Positions 17,118-25,084 of a stretch of DNA of 64,000 nucleotides are shown here, one piece after another. Below the pieces are notes generated by a model. It did not search any database. It saw nothing but the letters and a program-made list of their open reading frames with translations, and was not told the origin of the DNA. How positions within the stretch are numbered: the first letter of the stretch is position 1; every line of letters begins with the position of its first letter. The position numbers and the translations under genes are program-made. The stretch spans positions 806,001 to 870,000 of the forward strand of contig NZ_JAPEMT010000002.1 in assembly GCF_026342435.1 (NCBI RefSeq), written 5' to 3'. Source of the stretch: Streptomyces sp. NBC_00237. GTDB taxonomy: Bacteria; Actinomycetota; Actinomycetes; Streptomycetales; Streptomycetaceae.

Positions 17118-18545
17118 TCAGCGCGGCTGCGCGGCGACCCGCGCCAGGCGCTGCGCCTCGTCCCGCGCACTGCGGGCGATGGCTTCCTCGTCCACCGTGG
17201 TCAGGTGGTTGTCCTCGACGACGGGTTCGCCGTTGATCAGGGACAGGGTGACCGGCGCCGCCGCGCCGAAGACGATGGCGGTGACCGGGTCGGCGATGGT
17301 GGAGTGGCCGAGGCCGTCGATCCTCCACATCACCAGGTCCGCGAGCTTCCCGGCTTCGAGCGAGCCGATCTCCGCCGCGCGGCCCAGGACTTGGGCGCCT
17401 CCGTAGGTGCCGAGGCGCAGGGCCTGGCGGGCATTGAGGGCCCGCTCGCGGTGCTCGGCACTGAGGCGGTTGATGAGGAGCGCGTTGCGCAGCTCGGTGT
17501 GGAGTTCGCCGGACTCGTTGGAGGCCGTGCCGTCGACGCCGAGGCCGACGGGTACGCCCGCCCGGAGCAGGTCGGGGACCCGGGCGATGCCTGCGGCGAG
17601 GCGGGCGTTGGAGGAGGGGCAGTGCGCGACGCCGGTTCCCGTACGGGCGAAGGCGGCGATGTCGGAGTCGTTCATGTGGACGCAGTGGGCCATCCACACG
17701 TCGCTGCCGAGCCAGCCCGTCGACTCGAAGTAGTCGGTGGGGCCCATGCCGAACAGCTCGTGGCAGAACTTCTCCTCCTCCACCGTCTCGCTGCCGTGGG
17801 TGTGCAGTCGGACGCCCTTGCGGCGGGCCAACTCCGCGCCCTGGCGCATGAGTTCGGTGGAAACGGAGAAGGGCGAGCAGGGTGCGACGGCGACCTGGGT
17901 CATGGAGTCGAAGGACGCGTCGTGGTGCTGGTCGACCGTGGCCTCGGTGGCGGCGAGCGCGCCCTCTGTCGTCTCGATCGCGAAGTCCGGCGGCAGACCC
18001 CCGTCGGATTCGCCCCGGTCCATGGAGCCCCGCGCGAGGGTGAAACGTACGCCCATGTTCTTCGCCGCACCGATGATCGCCGAGGAGAGGTCGCCGGAGC
18101 CGCGGGGGAAGACGTAGTGGTGGTCCATGGCGGTGGTGACGCCGCCGCGGACCATCATCGCCAGGGAGCCCCGGGCCGCCGCCGTCACCATCTGCTCGTC
18201 GATCCGCGCCCAGGTGGGGTAGAGCGCGGTGAGCCAGTCGAAGAGGTTGTGGTCGGTGGCCAGGCCCCGGGTGATCCACTGGTAGAAGTGGTGGTGCGTG
18301 TTGATCAGGCCGGGAGTGACGAGGTGGCCGGTGCCGTCGATGCGGCGGACCACGCCCGTGAGGTCTGCGGGCGCCGTGCCCGATCCGATGGACTCGATCC
18401 GGTTGCCCGCGACGACGACGTGTCCCGACGCGTATTCCGTGTCGTTGGCGTCGACGGTCGCGATCGCGCAGTTCTCGATGACGATGCGGGAGACGTCGTT
18501 CCGTGAGCTGTCCGTGCGCGAAGCTTTTGCTGCCGGTGCTGCCAT
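17118..18545 (-). CDS. 8-oxoguanine deaminase (amidohydrolase superfamily)
   Basis: 475 aa; the ATG at 18545 is preferred for its GGAAG site 8-10 nt upstream, rather than a longer frame. Metal ligands start with the HxH motif in INTHHHFYQW (residues 84-86), followed by the lysine-free deaminase pattern: THGSE (about 262), MAHCVHM and VDGTASNESGELHTE with the metal-binding Asp. This matches the atrazine-chlorohydrolase-like subgroup that contains 8-oxoguanine deaminase, which yields urate. That fits its position between two nucleobase permeases and next to urate oxidase. It acts in the cytosol with one zinc. Confidence 0.85.
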   Translation of the reverse strand: MAAPAAKASRTDSSRNDVSRIVIENCAIATVDANDTEYASGHVVVAGNRIESIGSGTAPADLTGVVRRIDGTGHLVTPGLINTHHHFYQWITRGLATDHNLFDWLTALYPTWARIDEQMVTAAARGSLAMMVRGGVTTAMDHHYVFPRGSGDLSSAIIGAAKNMGVRFTLARGSMDRGESDGGLPPDFAIETTEGALAATEATVDQHHDASFDSMTQVAVAPCSPFSVSTELMRQGAELARRKGVRLHTHGSETVEEEKFCHELFGMGPTDYFESTGWLGSDVWMAHCVHMNDSDIAAFARTGTGVAHCPSSNARLAAGIARVPDLLRAGVPVGLGVDGTASNESGELHTELRNALLINRLSAEHRERALNARQALRLGTYGGAQVLGRAAEIGSLEAGKLADLVMWRIDGLGHSTIADPVTAIVFGAAAPVTLSLINGEPVVEDNHLTTVDEEAIARSARDEAQRLARVAAQPR

Positions 18546-18590
18546 GGGGCTGCTTCCTTTACCTCTGTGACGATCGGGCACGGCAGGACC

Positions 18591-20105
18591 CTAGGAGGAT
18601 TTGAGTGCCACGGTCGCCGCTGGAGTGCGACGGCCCTGGGTGCCGAGGTGGTGGAAGAAGAGATTGAGCAGGACCGCGACGAGTGCCCCGGCGCTGATGC
18701 CGGAGCCCAGGACGGTCTGTGCCCAGGCGGGGAAGTCCGCGTAGAAGGTGGGTGCCGCGAGCGGGATGATGCCCGCGCCGAGTGCCACCGCCACGAGGAT
18801 GATGTTCGAGCTGTCGTCGAGTCCGGCTTCGGAGAGGGTACGGATGCCGCTGACGGCGATCGAGCCGAAGAGGACGATCCCGGCGCCGCCGAGTACGGGC
18901 ATCGGCACCATGGAGACGACCGCGCCGAGTACCGGGAACGCGCCGAGGAAGAGCAGCGCACCACCGGCGACGGCGACGACGTACCGGCTGCGTACGCGGG
19001 TCAGGGTGACGACGCCGACGTTCTGCGCGAAGGCGCTGGTCGGGAAACCGCCGAAGACGGGGCCGACGAGCGTGGCGATGCCGTCGGTGCGCAGGCCGCG
19101 GGTGATGGTCCTGCCGTCGCAGTCGCGTTCGCAGATCTTGCCGAGGGCGAGCATCCCGGCCGAGGACTCGGTCATCAGGACCAGCATCACGATGCACAGC
19201 GAGAGGATCGCGGCGGGCTGGAACTCGGGGGCGCCGAAGGCGAAGGGAGTGGGCAGGGCGGCGATCGGGGCGTCTTTGAGGCCGCTGAAGTCGGCGAGCC
19301 CGAAGGGGACGGCCGCGAGCGTGCCGATCAACATGCCGAGCAGCAGGGCGACTTGCTTGACGAAGCCGGTGCCGAAGCGCTGGATCATCAGGATCACGAC
19401 GAGCGTGAAGGCGGCGAGCGCCAGGTACTTCATGTCGCCGAAGTCGGCGGCGTCCTTGTTGCCGCCCTGCGCCCAGGCGACGGGCACGGGCATCAGCGTC
19501 ACGCCGATGAGCGTGATCACGACGCCGGTGACGAGCGGCGGGAAGAAGCGCAGGAGCTTGCCGAAGAAGGGTCCGACGGCGAGACAGAAGACACCGGCGA
19601 CCATCACCGCGCCGTAGATGGCCGGGAGTTGGTGGCCGGGGGCGCTGGTCTCCGCGATGGCGAGCATCGGGGCGATACCGGCGGAGGAGGCGGCGTTGAC
19701 GAAGGGGAGCCGGTTTCCGGCGAACCTGGCCACGCCGATCGTCTGGAGGATCGTGGCGAGGCCCGCGATCAGCAGGCTGGCGGCGATCAGCCGGGTCATC
19801 CCGGCGGCGTCCAGGCCGACGGCCTGGCCGATGATGAGCGGAGGGGTGACGACGCCCGCGTACATGGCGGCGATGTGCTGGAGCGCGGCGGGGACGAGCC
19901 GCTTGGCGGGGAGCTTCTCGTCCACCGGGTGCACGGGATCGAGGAGATCGACCGGCTTTCCGAGGGACGTCGAGTCGGCGTCAGCGGCGGACTCGTCCTG
20001 CTGGGCAGGCTCGGGCGTCTGGGCAGGCTCGGGCGTCCGGGCAGGCTCGGGCGTCTGGGCAGAACACGGGCCTTCTGCTGCCGGCCCCTTTGCTGGCTGT
20101 GCCAT
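18591..20105 (-). CDS. NCS2-family nucleobase:cation symporter
   Basis: 504 aa with a Pro/Glu-rich disordered N-terminus that contains TPEPA repeats (about residues 15-40), then 12-14 membrane helices. The signature AQNVGVVTLTRVRSR and the MTESSAGMLALGK helix mark NCS2 purine/uracil permeases. It lies between the urate-oxidase operon and the deaminase gene and probably imports xanthine, urate or guanine-type bases for them. A stem-loop 26-62 nt before its start separates it from urate oxidase, so its expression may be attenuated relative to the first three genes. Confidence 0.9.
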   Translation of the reverse strand: MAQPAKGPAAEGPCSAQTPEPARTPEPAQTPEPAQQDESAADADSTSLGKPVDLLDPVHPVDEKLPAKRLVPAALQHIAAMYAGVVTPPLIIGQAVGLDAAGMTRLIAASLLIAGLATILQTIGVARFAGNRLPFVNAASSAGIAPMLAIAETSAPGHQLPAIYGAVMVAGVFCLAVGPFFGKLLRFFPPLVTGVVITLIGVTLMPVPVAWAQGGNKDAADFGDMKYLALAAFTLVVILMIQRFGTGFVKQVALLLGMLIGTLAAVPFGLADFSGLKDAPIAALPTPFAFGAPEFQPAAILSLCIVMLVLMTESSAGMLALGKICERDCDGRTITRGLRTDGIATLVGPVFGGFPTSAFAQNVGVVTLTRVRSRYVVAVAGGALLFLGAFPVLGAVVSMVPMPVLGGAGIVLFGSIAVSGIRTLSEAGLDDSSNIILVAVALGAGIIPLAAPTFYADFPAWAQTVLGSGISAGALVAVLLNLFFHHLGTQGRRTPAATVALKSS

Positions 20106-20130
20106 GAATGTTCGTTCCCTCCGGTCCGAG

Positions 20131-20167
20131 GCGCCGTCCCCCGCCTGGCGGGGCTGGGGGACGGCGC
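20131..20167 (-). terminator. Hairpin between urate oxidase and the permease
   Basis: GCGCCGTCCCCC pairs perfectly with GGGGGACGGCGC across a 13-nt loop. In the minus-strand transcript it follows the urate oxidase stop and precedes the permease start by about 25 nt, so it could be a partial terminator or attenuator. Confidence 0.65.
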
Positions 20168-20173
20168 GGCCGT

Positions 20174-20217
20174 GACCGCGTCAGAGGTGGCCGGTGAGGA
20201 CCGACCGCGTCAGAGGT
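20174..20217. repeat. 15-bp direct repeat at the 3' end of urate oxidase
   Basis: GACCGCGTCAGAGGT occurs at 20174-20188 and 20203-20217. The second copy contains the urate oxidase stop codon; the first lies in the 3' untranslated part. It looks like a small tandem duplication. Confidence 0.8.
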
Positions 20218-21133
20218 TGGTCATGTCGACCGGGATCTGCGGCTCGACTCCGTCCCGCAGGATGGTCGCCTCAATGAGGCCGTACGGGCGGTCGGCGGCG
20301 AAATAGACCTCGTTGTCGTTCTTCAGACCGAACGGTTCGAGGTCGACCAGGAAGTGGTGGTTGTTGGGCAGCGAGAAGCGGATCTCGTCGATCTCGCTCC
20401 GGCTGTTGATGACCCGCGAACCCATTTGGTACAGCGTCTGCTGGAGGGAGAGCGAGTACGTCTCGGCGAACGCCTGGAGGATGTGCTTCTTGGCCTGCTC
20501 GTACGACTTCTCCCAGTTGGGCATCCGGTCGTCGTCGCTGGTCCAGTTGTAGCGCCAGGCGGCGGAGACGTCGGTGCACAGGATGCGGTCGTACGCCTCC
20601 TTCAGCGTCGTGTACTTGTCCTTGACGTAACCCCAGAACTCCGAGTTGGTGGAGTTCATGACGGTGAGGTCCTTGAGGCCGGATATGACCTCCCAGTTCG
20701 TTCCGTCGAAGGTGATCTGGGTGGTGCGCAGCTCCTGGCCCTTGCGGGCGAAGGAGTGGTTGACCTCGTCGGACCCGATGAACTTCGAGTTGTTGTCCGA
20801 GGTCGCGATGCGCTCCCAGGAGTACTCCTCGATCCGGATGCGCGCCTTCTTGATCGGCTCCTGCGTCGTCACGAAGTGACGGGCGAGGTGGATGCCGAAC
20901 TGCTCGGCGGACTCGATGCCGAATTCCTTGGCGAACGCGTACACCGTGTTCTTGGTGGTGTCGGTCGGCAGGACGTTGGCGTTCGAGCCGGAGTAGTGGA
21001 CGTCGTCCATGTCGCCGGAGAGGGCGACCGAGACGTTCAGGTCCTTGATGTGGTGGGTGTCGCCGTCCCGCGTGATCTTGACGACGCGGTTCTCTGCTTT
21101 GCCGTACTGGTTCTGGCCGAGAATGGTGGGCAT
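20210..21133 (-). CDS. Urate oxidase (factor-independent uricase)
   Basis: 307 aa, the normal length of a tandem T-fold uricase. Recognisable blocks are ILGQNQYGKAENRVVKITRDG at the start, VLPTDTTKNTVYAFAKEFG (the catalytic Thr in the first T-fold), SFARKGQELRTTQ and LPNNHHFLVDLEPFGLKN near the end. It oxidises urate with O2 to 5-hydroxyisourate and hydrogen peroxide in the cytosol. It is the third gene of an operon with uraD and uraH, five bases after uraH, so the next two pathway enzymes are made together. Peroxide removal is probably by the catalase at 25085, which shares an operator. Confidence 0.95.
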   Translation of the reverse strand: MPTILGQNQYGKAENRVVKITRDGDTHHIKDLNVSVALSGDMDDVHYSGSNANVLPTDTTKNTVYAFAKEFGIESAEQFGIHLARHFVTTQEPIKKARIRIEEYSWERIATSDNNSKFIGSDEVNHSFARKGQELRTTQITFDGTNWEVISGLKDLTVMNSTNSEFWGYVKDKYTTLKEAYDRILCTDVSAAWRYNWTSDDDRMPNWEKSYEQAKKHILQAFAETYSLSLQQTLYQMGSRVINSRSEIDEIRFSLPNNHHFLVDLEPFGLKNDNEVYFAADRPYGLIEATILRDGVEPQIPVDMTNL

Positions 21134-21138
21134 CAGTG

Positions 21139-21537
21139 CTAGCTCCCTCGGTATACGGAGTAGCCGAACGGGTTGAGCAGCAGCGGTACGTGGAAGTGTT
21201 CGCCCGGTACGACGGCGAAGGTGATCGCCACTTCCGGGAAGAACGCGCCGCTGTCCCTTACGCGGGGGGCGTCCTGCTGAGCCTCGGCTTCGGTCTTGCT
21301 CTTGCTTACGAAGTAGGTCTCGGTCTCGAAGTCGAGCCGGACGTGGGTCGTTCCCTCCGGCAGGGCCGGGAGGTCCTTGCAGCGCCCGTCCGCGTCGGTC
21401 TTCGAACCGCCGAGCGTCACCCAGTCGGCGTCAGCGCCGCTGCGGGCGGTGAGCGTGATGGCGACGCCCTCGGCGGGGCGGCCGATGCTGGTGTCCAGGA
21501 TGTGCGTGGACACCGAGGCGGTGGTTGCGGTACTCAT
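21139..21537 (-). CDS. uraH: 5-hydroxyisourate hydrolase
   Basis: 132 aa transthyretin-like protein. It has the substrate His in THILDTSIGRPAEG, an Arg in the LTARSG region replaced in context by the usual conserved set, and the diagnostic C-terminus YSVYRGS. It opens 5-hydroxyisourate to OHCU. The ATG lies one base after the uraD stop, so translation is coupled, and urate oxidase follows within five bases. Confidence 0.93.
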   Translation of the reverse strand: MSTATTASVSTHILDTSIGRPAEGVAITLTARSGADADWVTLGGSKTDADGRCKDLPALPEGTTHVRLDFETETYFVSKSKTEAEAQQDAPRVRDSGAFFPEVAITFAVVPGEHFHVPLLLNPFGYSVYRGS

Positions 21538-21538
21538 C

Positions 21539-22066
21539 TCAGTTCTCTTCTCCTGAATCCGCGGGGGATTCCACGAGGCGGGTCAGCCGGATGCGGTTGA
21601 TCTTGCCCAGTTCGGTGCGGACGATTTCCCGCTCCGTCTCGGGCGAGTTGCCGCTCCGCTCACGCACCGCGTCGCGCATCTGCTCTCCGGTGGCGCCGGT
21701 CGCACAGATCAGGAAGACATGTCCGAACTTCTCCTGGTACGCCAGGTTCAGTTCGAGCATCTCCGCCTTGAGTTCCTCGGAGGCTCCGGCCATGCCCCGC
21801 TGCTCGCGGGAGGAGGTCGGGTCTCCGGGCTTCGGGCGACCGATCGGCGGGTGTCCCGCCATTGCCTCGGACAGGTCCTCGGCGGTGAGTTCCGCGAGCG
21901 CGGCGTCACTGGCGAGAAACAGTTCTTCGGCGGAGGCGTACGGGCGCTGAGCGGTGAGCTTGCTCCCCCACGCCGAGCTGGCACACACCTCGTGGAGTTC
22001 GGCCTGGGCCGCGCTCTCGGAGAGGGTGTTGAACCGGGTGAGGCCCGGTGTCTGGACCGAAGTCAC
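21539..22066 (-). CDS. uraD: OHCU decarboxylase
   Basis: 175 aa from GTG 22066, behind GGAGGCTCCC. The catalytic His is in AGHPPIGRP, and the ELGKINRIRLTRLV C-terminus and NLAYQEKFGHVFLICATG block are characteristic. It converts OHCU to S-allantoin, the third step of urate breakdown. It is the first gene of the minus-strand operon; the shared 17-bp palindrome lies about 63-79 nt upstream. The gene order is reversed relative to the reaction order. Confidence 0.93.
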   Translation of the reverse strand: MTSVQTPGLTRFNTLSESAAQAELHEVCASSAWGSKLTAQRPYASAEELFLASDAALAELTAEDLSEAMAGHPPIGRPKPGDPTSSREQRGMAGASEELKAEMLELNLAYQEKFGHVFLICATGATGEQMRDAVRERSGNSPETEREIVRTELGKINRIRLTRLVESPADSGEEN

Positions 22067-22128
22067 GGGAGCCTCCGTGGCCTTGTGCTGGACGGGCTGC
22101 GCATAGCTAACGCCCTCAACAACTGGAC

Positions 22129-22145
22129 GTCAACAGTTTGTTGAA
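22129..22145. promoter_or_regulatory. Operator before uraD-uraH-urate oxidase
   Basis: On the minus strand it reads TTCAACAAACTGTTGAC, an inverted repeat TCAACA-AAC-TGTTGA. The same 17 bases occur before the catalase gene. A further TCAACA half lies 14 bases away (22117-22122 region). The cognate regulator is unknown; the small HTH protein next door is a candidate. Confidence 0.75.
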
Positions 22146-22243
22146 AGTTCGCGAAGACAAAAGCCGCCGCCCCCCGGCGGGGACGGCGGCGACTAAAAAT
22201 GATCGATCAAACGAGGCCCGGGATGGGGCCACGGGAGGGTCAA

Positions 22244-22621
22244 CTAGTCCCCCTTGGGGGTGTTTTCCCTGTTGAGGTAGTTGTAAATGGTGAAGCGCGA
22301 GACACCGAGCGCCCCCGCCACCGTCTCCACACCGTGCCGCACGGAAAACGCACCGCGCGCCTCCAGGGTCCGTACGACCGCCTGCTTGGCCTTGCGGTCC
22401 AGCTCGGCCAGCGGCATGCCGTGCCTCCGTTCCAGCGCCGCGAGGATGCGGTCGAGGGAGTCCGAGAGCTGGGGCAGCCGTACGGCGATGACGTCCTCGC
22501 CCTCCCAGGCGAGCAGTACGTCGTCCTGGCCCGCGAGGCCCGGCTCCAGCAACTCGGCCCCCATCGCGTCGACGAGCGGTTTGACCGCCGTGACCAGTGG
22601 GTGGTCCCCGGGTTCCGTCAC
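22244..22621 (-). CDS. Small helix-turn-helix regulator (DauR/YheO C-terminal type)
   Basis: 125 aa. The first 55 residues form a small alpha/beta domain (LLAWEGEDVIAVRLPQ). The middle is a helical segment, and the C-terminus holds the HTH VETVAGALGVSRFTIYNYLNRE, close to the HTH_22 domain of DauR/YheO-like regulators but without their PAS domain. It lies beside the urate oxidase operon and overlaps the 85-aa gene by four bases. A role in controlling urate or glyoxylate genes is an inference from position. Confidence 0.75.
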   Translation of the reverse strand: MTEPGDHPLVTAVKPLVDAMGAELLEPGLAGQDDVLLAWEGEDVIAVRLPQLSDSLDRILAALERRHGMPLAELDRKAKQAVVRTLEARGAFSVRHGVETVAGALGVSRFTIYNYLNRENTPKGD

Positions 22622-22875
22622 TGCTCGCCCTCCCCGATCACATTGACCTGCAACGAGACGCGGGTGGCCCCGGCGGCGAGGGACGTGCGCAGCAGCGCGT
22701 CCACGGCGGTGAGCACGGCGTCGGCACCGCCCTCCGCCGTATTGCCGAAGGGGCCCACGTCGACGGCGTCCAGCTCGGCCACCTGGATCACCTCACGGGC
22801 CGCCACCGCATGCGGCGGCGCCTCGTCGAGATCGAAGGGCTCGGTCGTGAACTCCACTCTCAATCGCACGCGCAC
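22618..22875 (-). CDS. Conserved hypothetical protein, coupled to the HTH gene
   Basis: 85 aa (GTG 22875; GTG 22869 is also possible). The sequence alternates strands and helices: LRVEFTTEPFDLD, an acidic helix AREVIQVAELDAVDVG, and a final strand TRVSLQVNVIGEGE. No cysteines, signal or membrane segment. It overlaps the HTH regulator gene by four bases, which suggests a shared function, perhaps as a ligand-sensing or stabilising partner. I do not recognise a named family. It is divergent from hyi, with about 119 nt between the starts. Confidence 0.65.
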   Translation of the reverse strand: MRVRLRVEFTTEPFDLDEAPPHAVAAREVIQVAELDAVDVGPFGNTAEGGADAVLTAVDALLRTSLAAGATRVSLQVNVIGEGEQ

Positions 22876-22941
22876 AACCTACTGCGACGAGCGCGAAATC
22901 CGGGAGCCCCTCTTGACAAGTGCTCGGGACCGGCTGCAACC

Positions 22942-22977
22942 TTCCATCAAGCAGAAAACAACTTCCGCAATACGGAA
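22942..22977. promoter_or_regulatory. Tandem palindromic operators before hyi-glxR
   Basis: The strong site CTTCCGCAATACGGAAG spans 22962-22978. A weaker site, TTCCATCAAGCAGAA, spans 22942-22956. Their centres are 21 bp apart, two helical turns. The pair overlaps the likely promoter: TTGACA at 22913-22918 could be the -35. The same arrangement occurs before gcl. It resembles an IclR/AllR-type operator in layout; the actual protein is not identified. Confidence 0.7.
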
Positions 22978-22994
22978 GGAGCGCCGGAAACCTC

Positions 22995-23852
22995 ATGGCC
23001 CGCTCTTCAGAAGTCGCCGCCTCGGACCACCGCTTCGATGTGAACCTCTCGATCCTCTTCACGGAACTCCCGCTCCTGGAGCGCCCGGCGGCCGCCGCCG
23101 AGGCAGGCTTCACGGCGGTCGAGCTGTGGTGGCCCTGGATCGAGACCCCGACCCCCGACCAGTCGGAGCTCGACGCCCTCAAGAAGGCGCTCGACGACGC
23201 CGGCACCCAGCTCGTGGGCCTGAACTTCTACGCCGGGCAGCTGCCCGGCCCGGACCGGGGTGCGCTCTCCGTACCCGGCGAGGAGTCGGACCGCTTCCGC
23301 GCCAACATCGAGGTGGCCGCGGACTTCGCCGCCTCGGTCGGCTGCACGGCGCTCAACGCGCTCTACGGCAATCGCGTCGAGGGCGTGGACGCCCAGATCC
23401 AGGACACCCTGGCGCTGGAGAACCTCGTCCTGGCCGCCCGCGCCGCCGACCGCGTCGGCGCGATCCTCCTGATCGAGGCCCTCAACAAGCCGGAGTCGCC
23501 GCTCTACCCGCTGGTGAGCGCGCCCTCCGCGATCGAGGTCGTCGACAAGGTGAACAGGGCGACGGGGCTCGGCAACGCCAAGTTCCTCCTCGACCTCTAC
23601 CACCTGTCGATGAACGGCGAGAACCTCGACGAGGTGATCGACGCGTACGCCGACAAGACCGGCCACGTGCAGATCGCCGACAACCCGGGCCGAGGCGCGC
23701 CGGGCACCGGCGACCTCGACCTCGGCGCCCTCCTGGACCGCCTGAAGAAGGCCGGCTACGAGGGCTGGGTCGGCCTGGAGTACAAGCCGGGCGACCGGCC
23801 GAGCGCGGAGTCCTTCGACTGGCTCGACCGGTCGGCCCGCGCCGCCACGTAG
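22995..23852 (+). CDS. hyi: Hydroxypyruvate isomerase (TIM barrel)
   Basis: 285 aa from ATG 22995. It is an AP_endonuc_2-type TIM barrel with NLSILFTELPLLERPAAAAE at the start, the metal-binding Glu in LLIEALNKPE and a second Glu in VGLEYKPG. It interconverts hydroxypyruvate and tartronate semialdehyde in the cytosol. It is followed 81 nt later by the semialdehyde reductase, and glyoxylate carboligase (29426) makes the same intermediate. The palindrome pair upstream links it to gcl. Confidence 0.9.
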   Translation: MARSSEVAASDHRFDVNLSILFTELPLLERPAAAAEAGFTAVELWWPWIETPTPDQSELDALKKALDDAGTQLVGLNFYAGQLPGPDRGALSVPGEESDRFRANIEVAADFAASVGCTALNALYGNRVEGVDAQIQDTLALENLVLAARAADRVGAILLIEALNKPESPLYPLVSAPSAIEVVDKVNRATGLGNAKFLLDLYHLSMNGENLDEVIDAYADKTGHVQIADNPGRGAPGTGDLDLGALLDRLKKAGYEGWVGLEYKPGDRPSAESFDWLDRSARAAT

Positions 23853-23933
23853 CGCCCCGACGCGTCGGACGTAAGCCCCGACGATGCGTCAACTGAACTT
23901 CTTGACACGGTTTTTCAGAGAGGCAGTACCCTC

Positions 23934-24848
23934 ATGAGCACCCTTGCTGACAGCTCCCGCCCGACCCGCCCCGCGATCGGTTTCATCGGCCTCGGCATCA
24001 TGGGCTCCCCCATGTCCGAGAACCTGCTGAAGGCCGGTTACGACGTCACCGGGTTCACCCTGGAGCAGGCGAAGATCGACCGCCTGGTCGCCTCGGGCGG
24101 CAAGGGCGCGTCCTCGATCGCCGAGGCCGTCAAGGACGCCGACGTCATCATCACGATGGTGCCCGCCTCCCCCCAGGTCGAGGCCATCGCCTATGGCGAG
24201 GACGGCATCCTGGAGAACGCCAAGTCCGGCGCGCTGCTGATCGACATGTCCTCGATCACCCCGCAGACGTCGGTCGACCTGGCGAAGGCCGCCGCCGAGA
24301 AGGGCCTGCGCGTCCTGGACGCCCCGGTGTCCGGCGGCGAGGCCGGTGCGATCGAGGCCGTGCTGTCCATTATGGTCGGCGGCGAGCAGGCGGACTTCGA
24401 CTCAGCCAAGCCGATCCTTGAGGCCCTCGGCAAGACCATCGTGCTGTGCGGTCCGCACGGTTCGGGCCAGACGGTGAAGGCCGCCAACCAGCTCATCGTG
24501 GCGGTCAACATCCAGGCGTGCGCCGAGGCCGTGGTCTTCCTGGAGAAGTCCGGCGTGGACCTGGCCGCCGCCCTGGACGTCCTCAACGGCGGCCTGGCCG
24601 GTTCGACCGTGCTGACCCGCAAGAAGGACAACTTCCTCAACCGCGACTTCGCGCCCGGTTTCCGGATCGACCTGCACCACAAGGACATGGGCATCGTCAC
24701 CGACGCCGCCCGCAATGTCGGTGCGGCGCTCCCCGTCGGCGCGGTCGTCGCCCAGCTGGTCGCCTCGCTGCGCGCCCAGGGCGACGGCGGTCTGGACCAC
24801 TCTGCCCTGCTGCGCGCCGTCGAGCGCCTGTCCGGCCAGCAGGTCTGA
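23934..24848 (+). CDS. glxR: 2-hydroxy-3-oxopropionate (tartronate semialdehyde) reductase
   Basis: 304 aa beta-hydroxyacid dehydrogenase. The Rossmann motif is GFIGLGIMGSPMSENL, the substrate-binding DAPVSGGEAGA is near residue 125, and the catalytic Lys is in GSGQTVKAANQ (about 182). The C-terminal all-helical domain ends with LLRAVERLSG. It reduces tartronate semialdehyde to glycerate with NAD(P)H, completing the glyoxylate-to-glycerate route after gcl. It probably shares the hyi promoter. The start ATG follows AGAGAGGCAG. Confidence 0.92.
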   Translation: MSTLADSSRPTRPAIGFIGLGIMGSPMSENLLKAGYDVTGFTLEQAKIDRLVASGGKGASSIAEAVKDADVIITMVPASPQVEAIAYGEDGILENAKSGALLIDMSSITPQTSVDLAKAAAEKGLRVLDAPVSGGEAGAIEAVLSIMVGGEQADFDSAKPILEALGKTIVLCGPHGSGQTVKAANQLIVAVNIQACAEAVVFLEKSGVDLAAALDVLNGGLAGSTVLTRKKDNFLNRDFAPGFRIDLHHKDMGIVTDAARNVGAALPVGAVVAQLVASLRAQGDGGLDHSALLRAVERLSGQQV

Positions 24849-24873
24849 TCCCTCGGGCCTAACGGCCTGACCT

Positions 24874-24906
24874 GCGGCTTCTTGATTGTTCCTTCCTTGA
24901 AGCCGC
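24874..24906 (+). terminator. Possible terminator after glxR
   Basis: GCGGCTTC pairs with GAAGCCGC across a 17-nt loop, 26 nt after the glxR stop. The stem is short, so this is a moderate call. Confidence 0.5.
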
Positions 24907-24998
24907 CCCCAAACTCCGGGCTGCGGCAGCGCTGACACCTGTCCTGTCGCGCCCAGGCGCTGCCGCGGCCCGGGTCTCACACGTGCTCCACTCTTAAA

Positions 24999-25015
24999 TT
25001 CAACAAACTGTTGAC
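24999..25015. promoter_or_regulatory. Operator before catalase, identical to the urate-operon site
   Basis: TTCAACAAACTGTTGAC, the same 17 bases found on the opposite strand before uraD. It lies about 70 nt before the catalase start codon, in promoter position. Confidence 0.75.
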
Positions 25016-25084
25016 GCCGCGTTCTCCGCGTACTTACGCTCCTCACGCCGCCAGCAGATCCCGCAGGAAGGTCCCAAGGTCACC

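Noticed and set aside
18567..20306. A 579-aa open frame on the plus strand opposite the NCS2 permease
   Set aside because: It is a shadow of the permease gene in GC-rich DNA: charged, repetitive sequence (GDxxDGDxE-type) with no domain and opposite codon bias.
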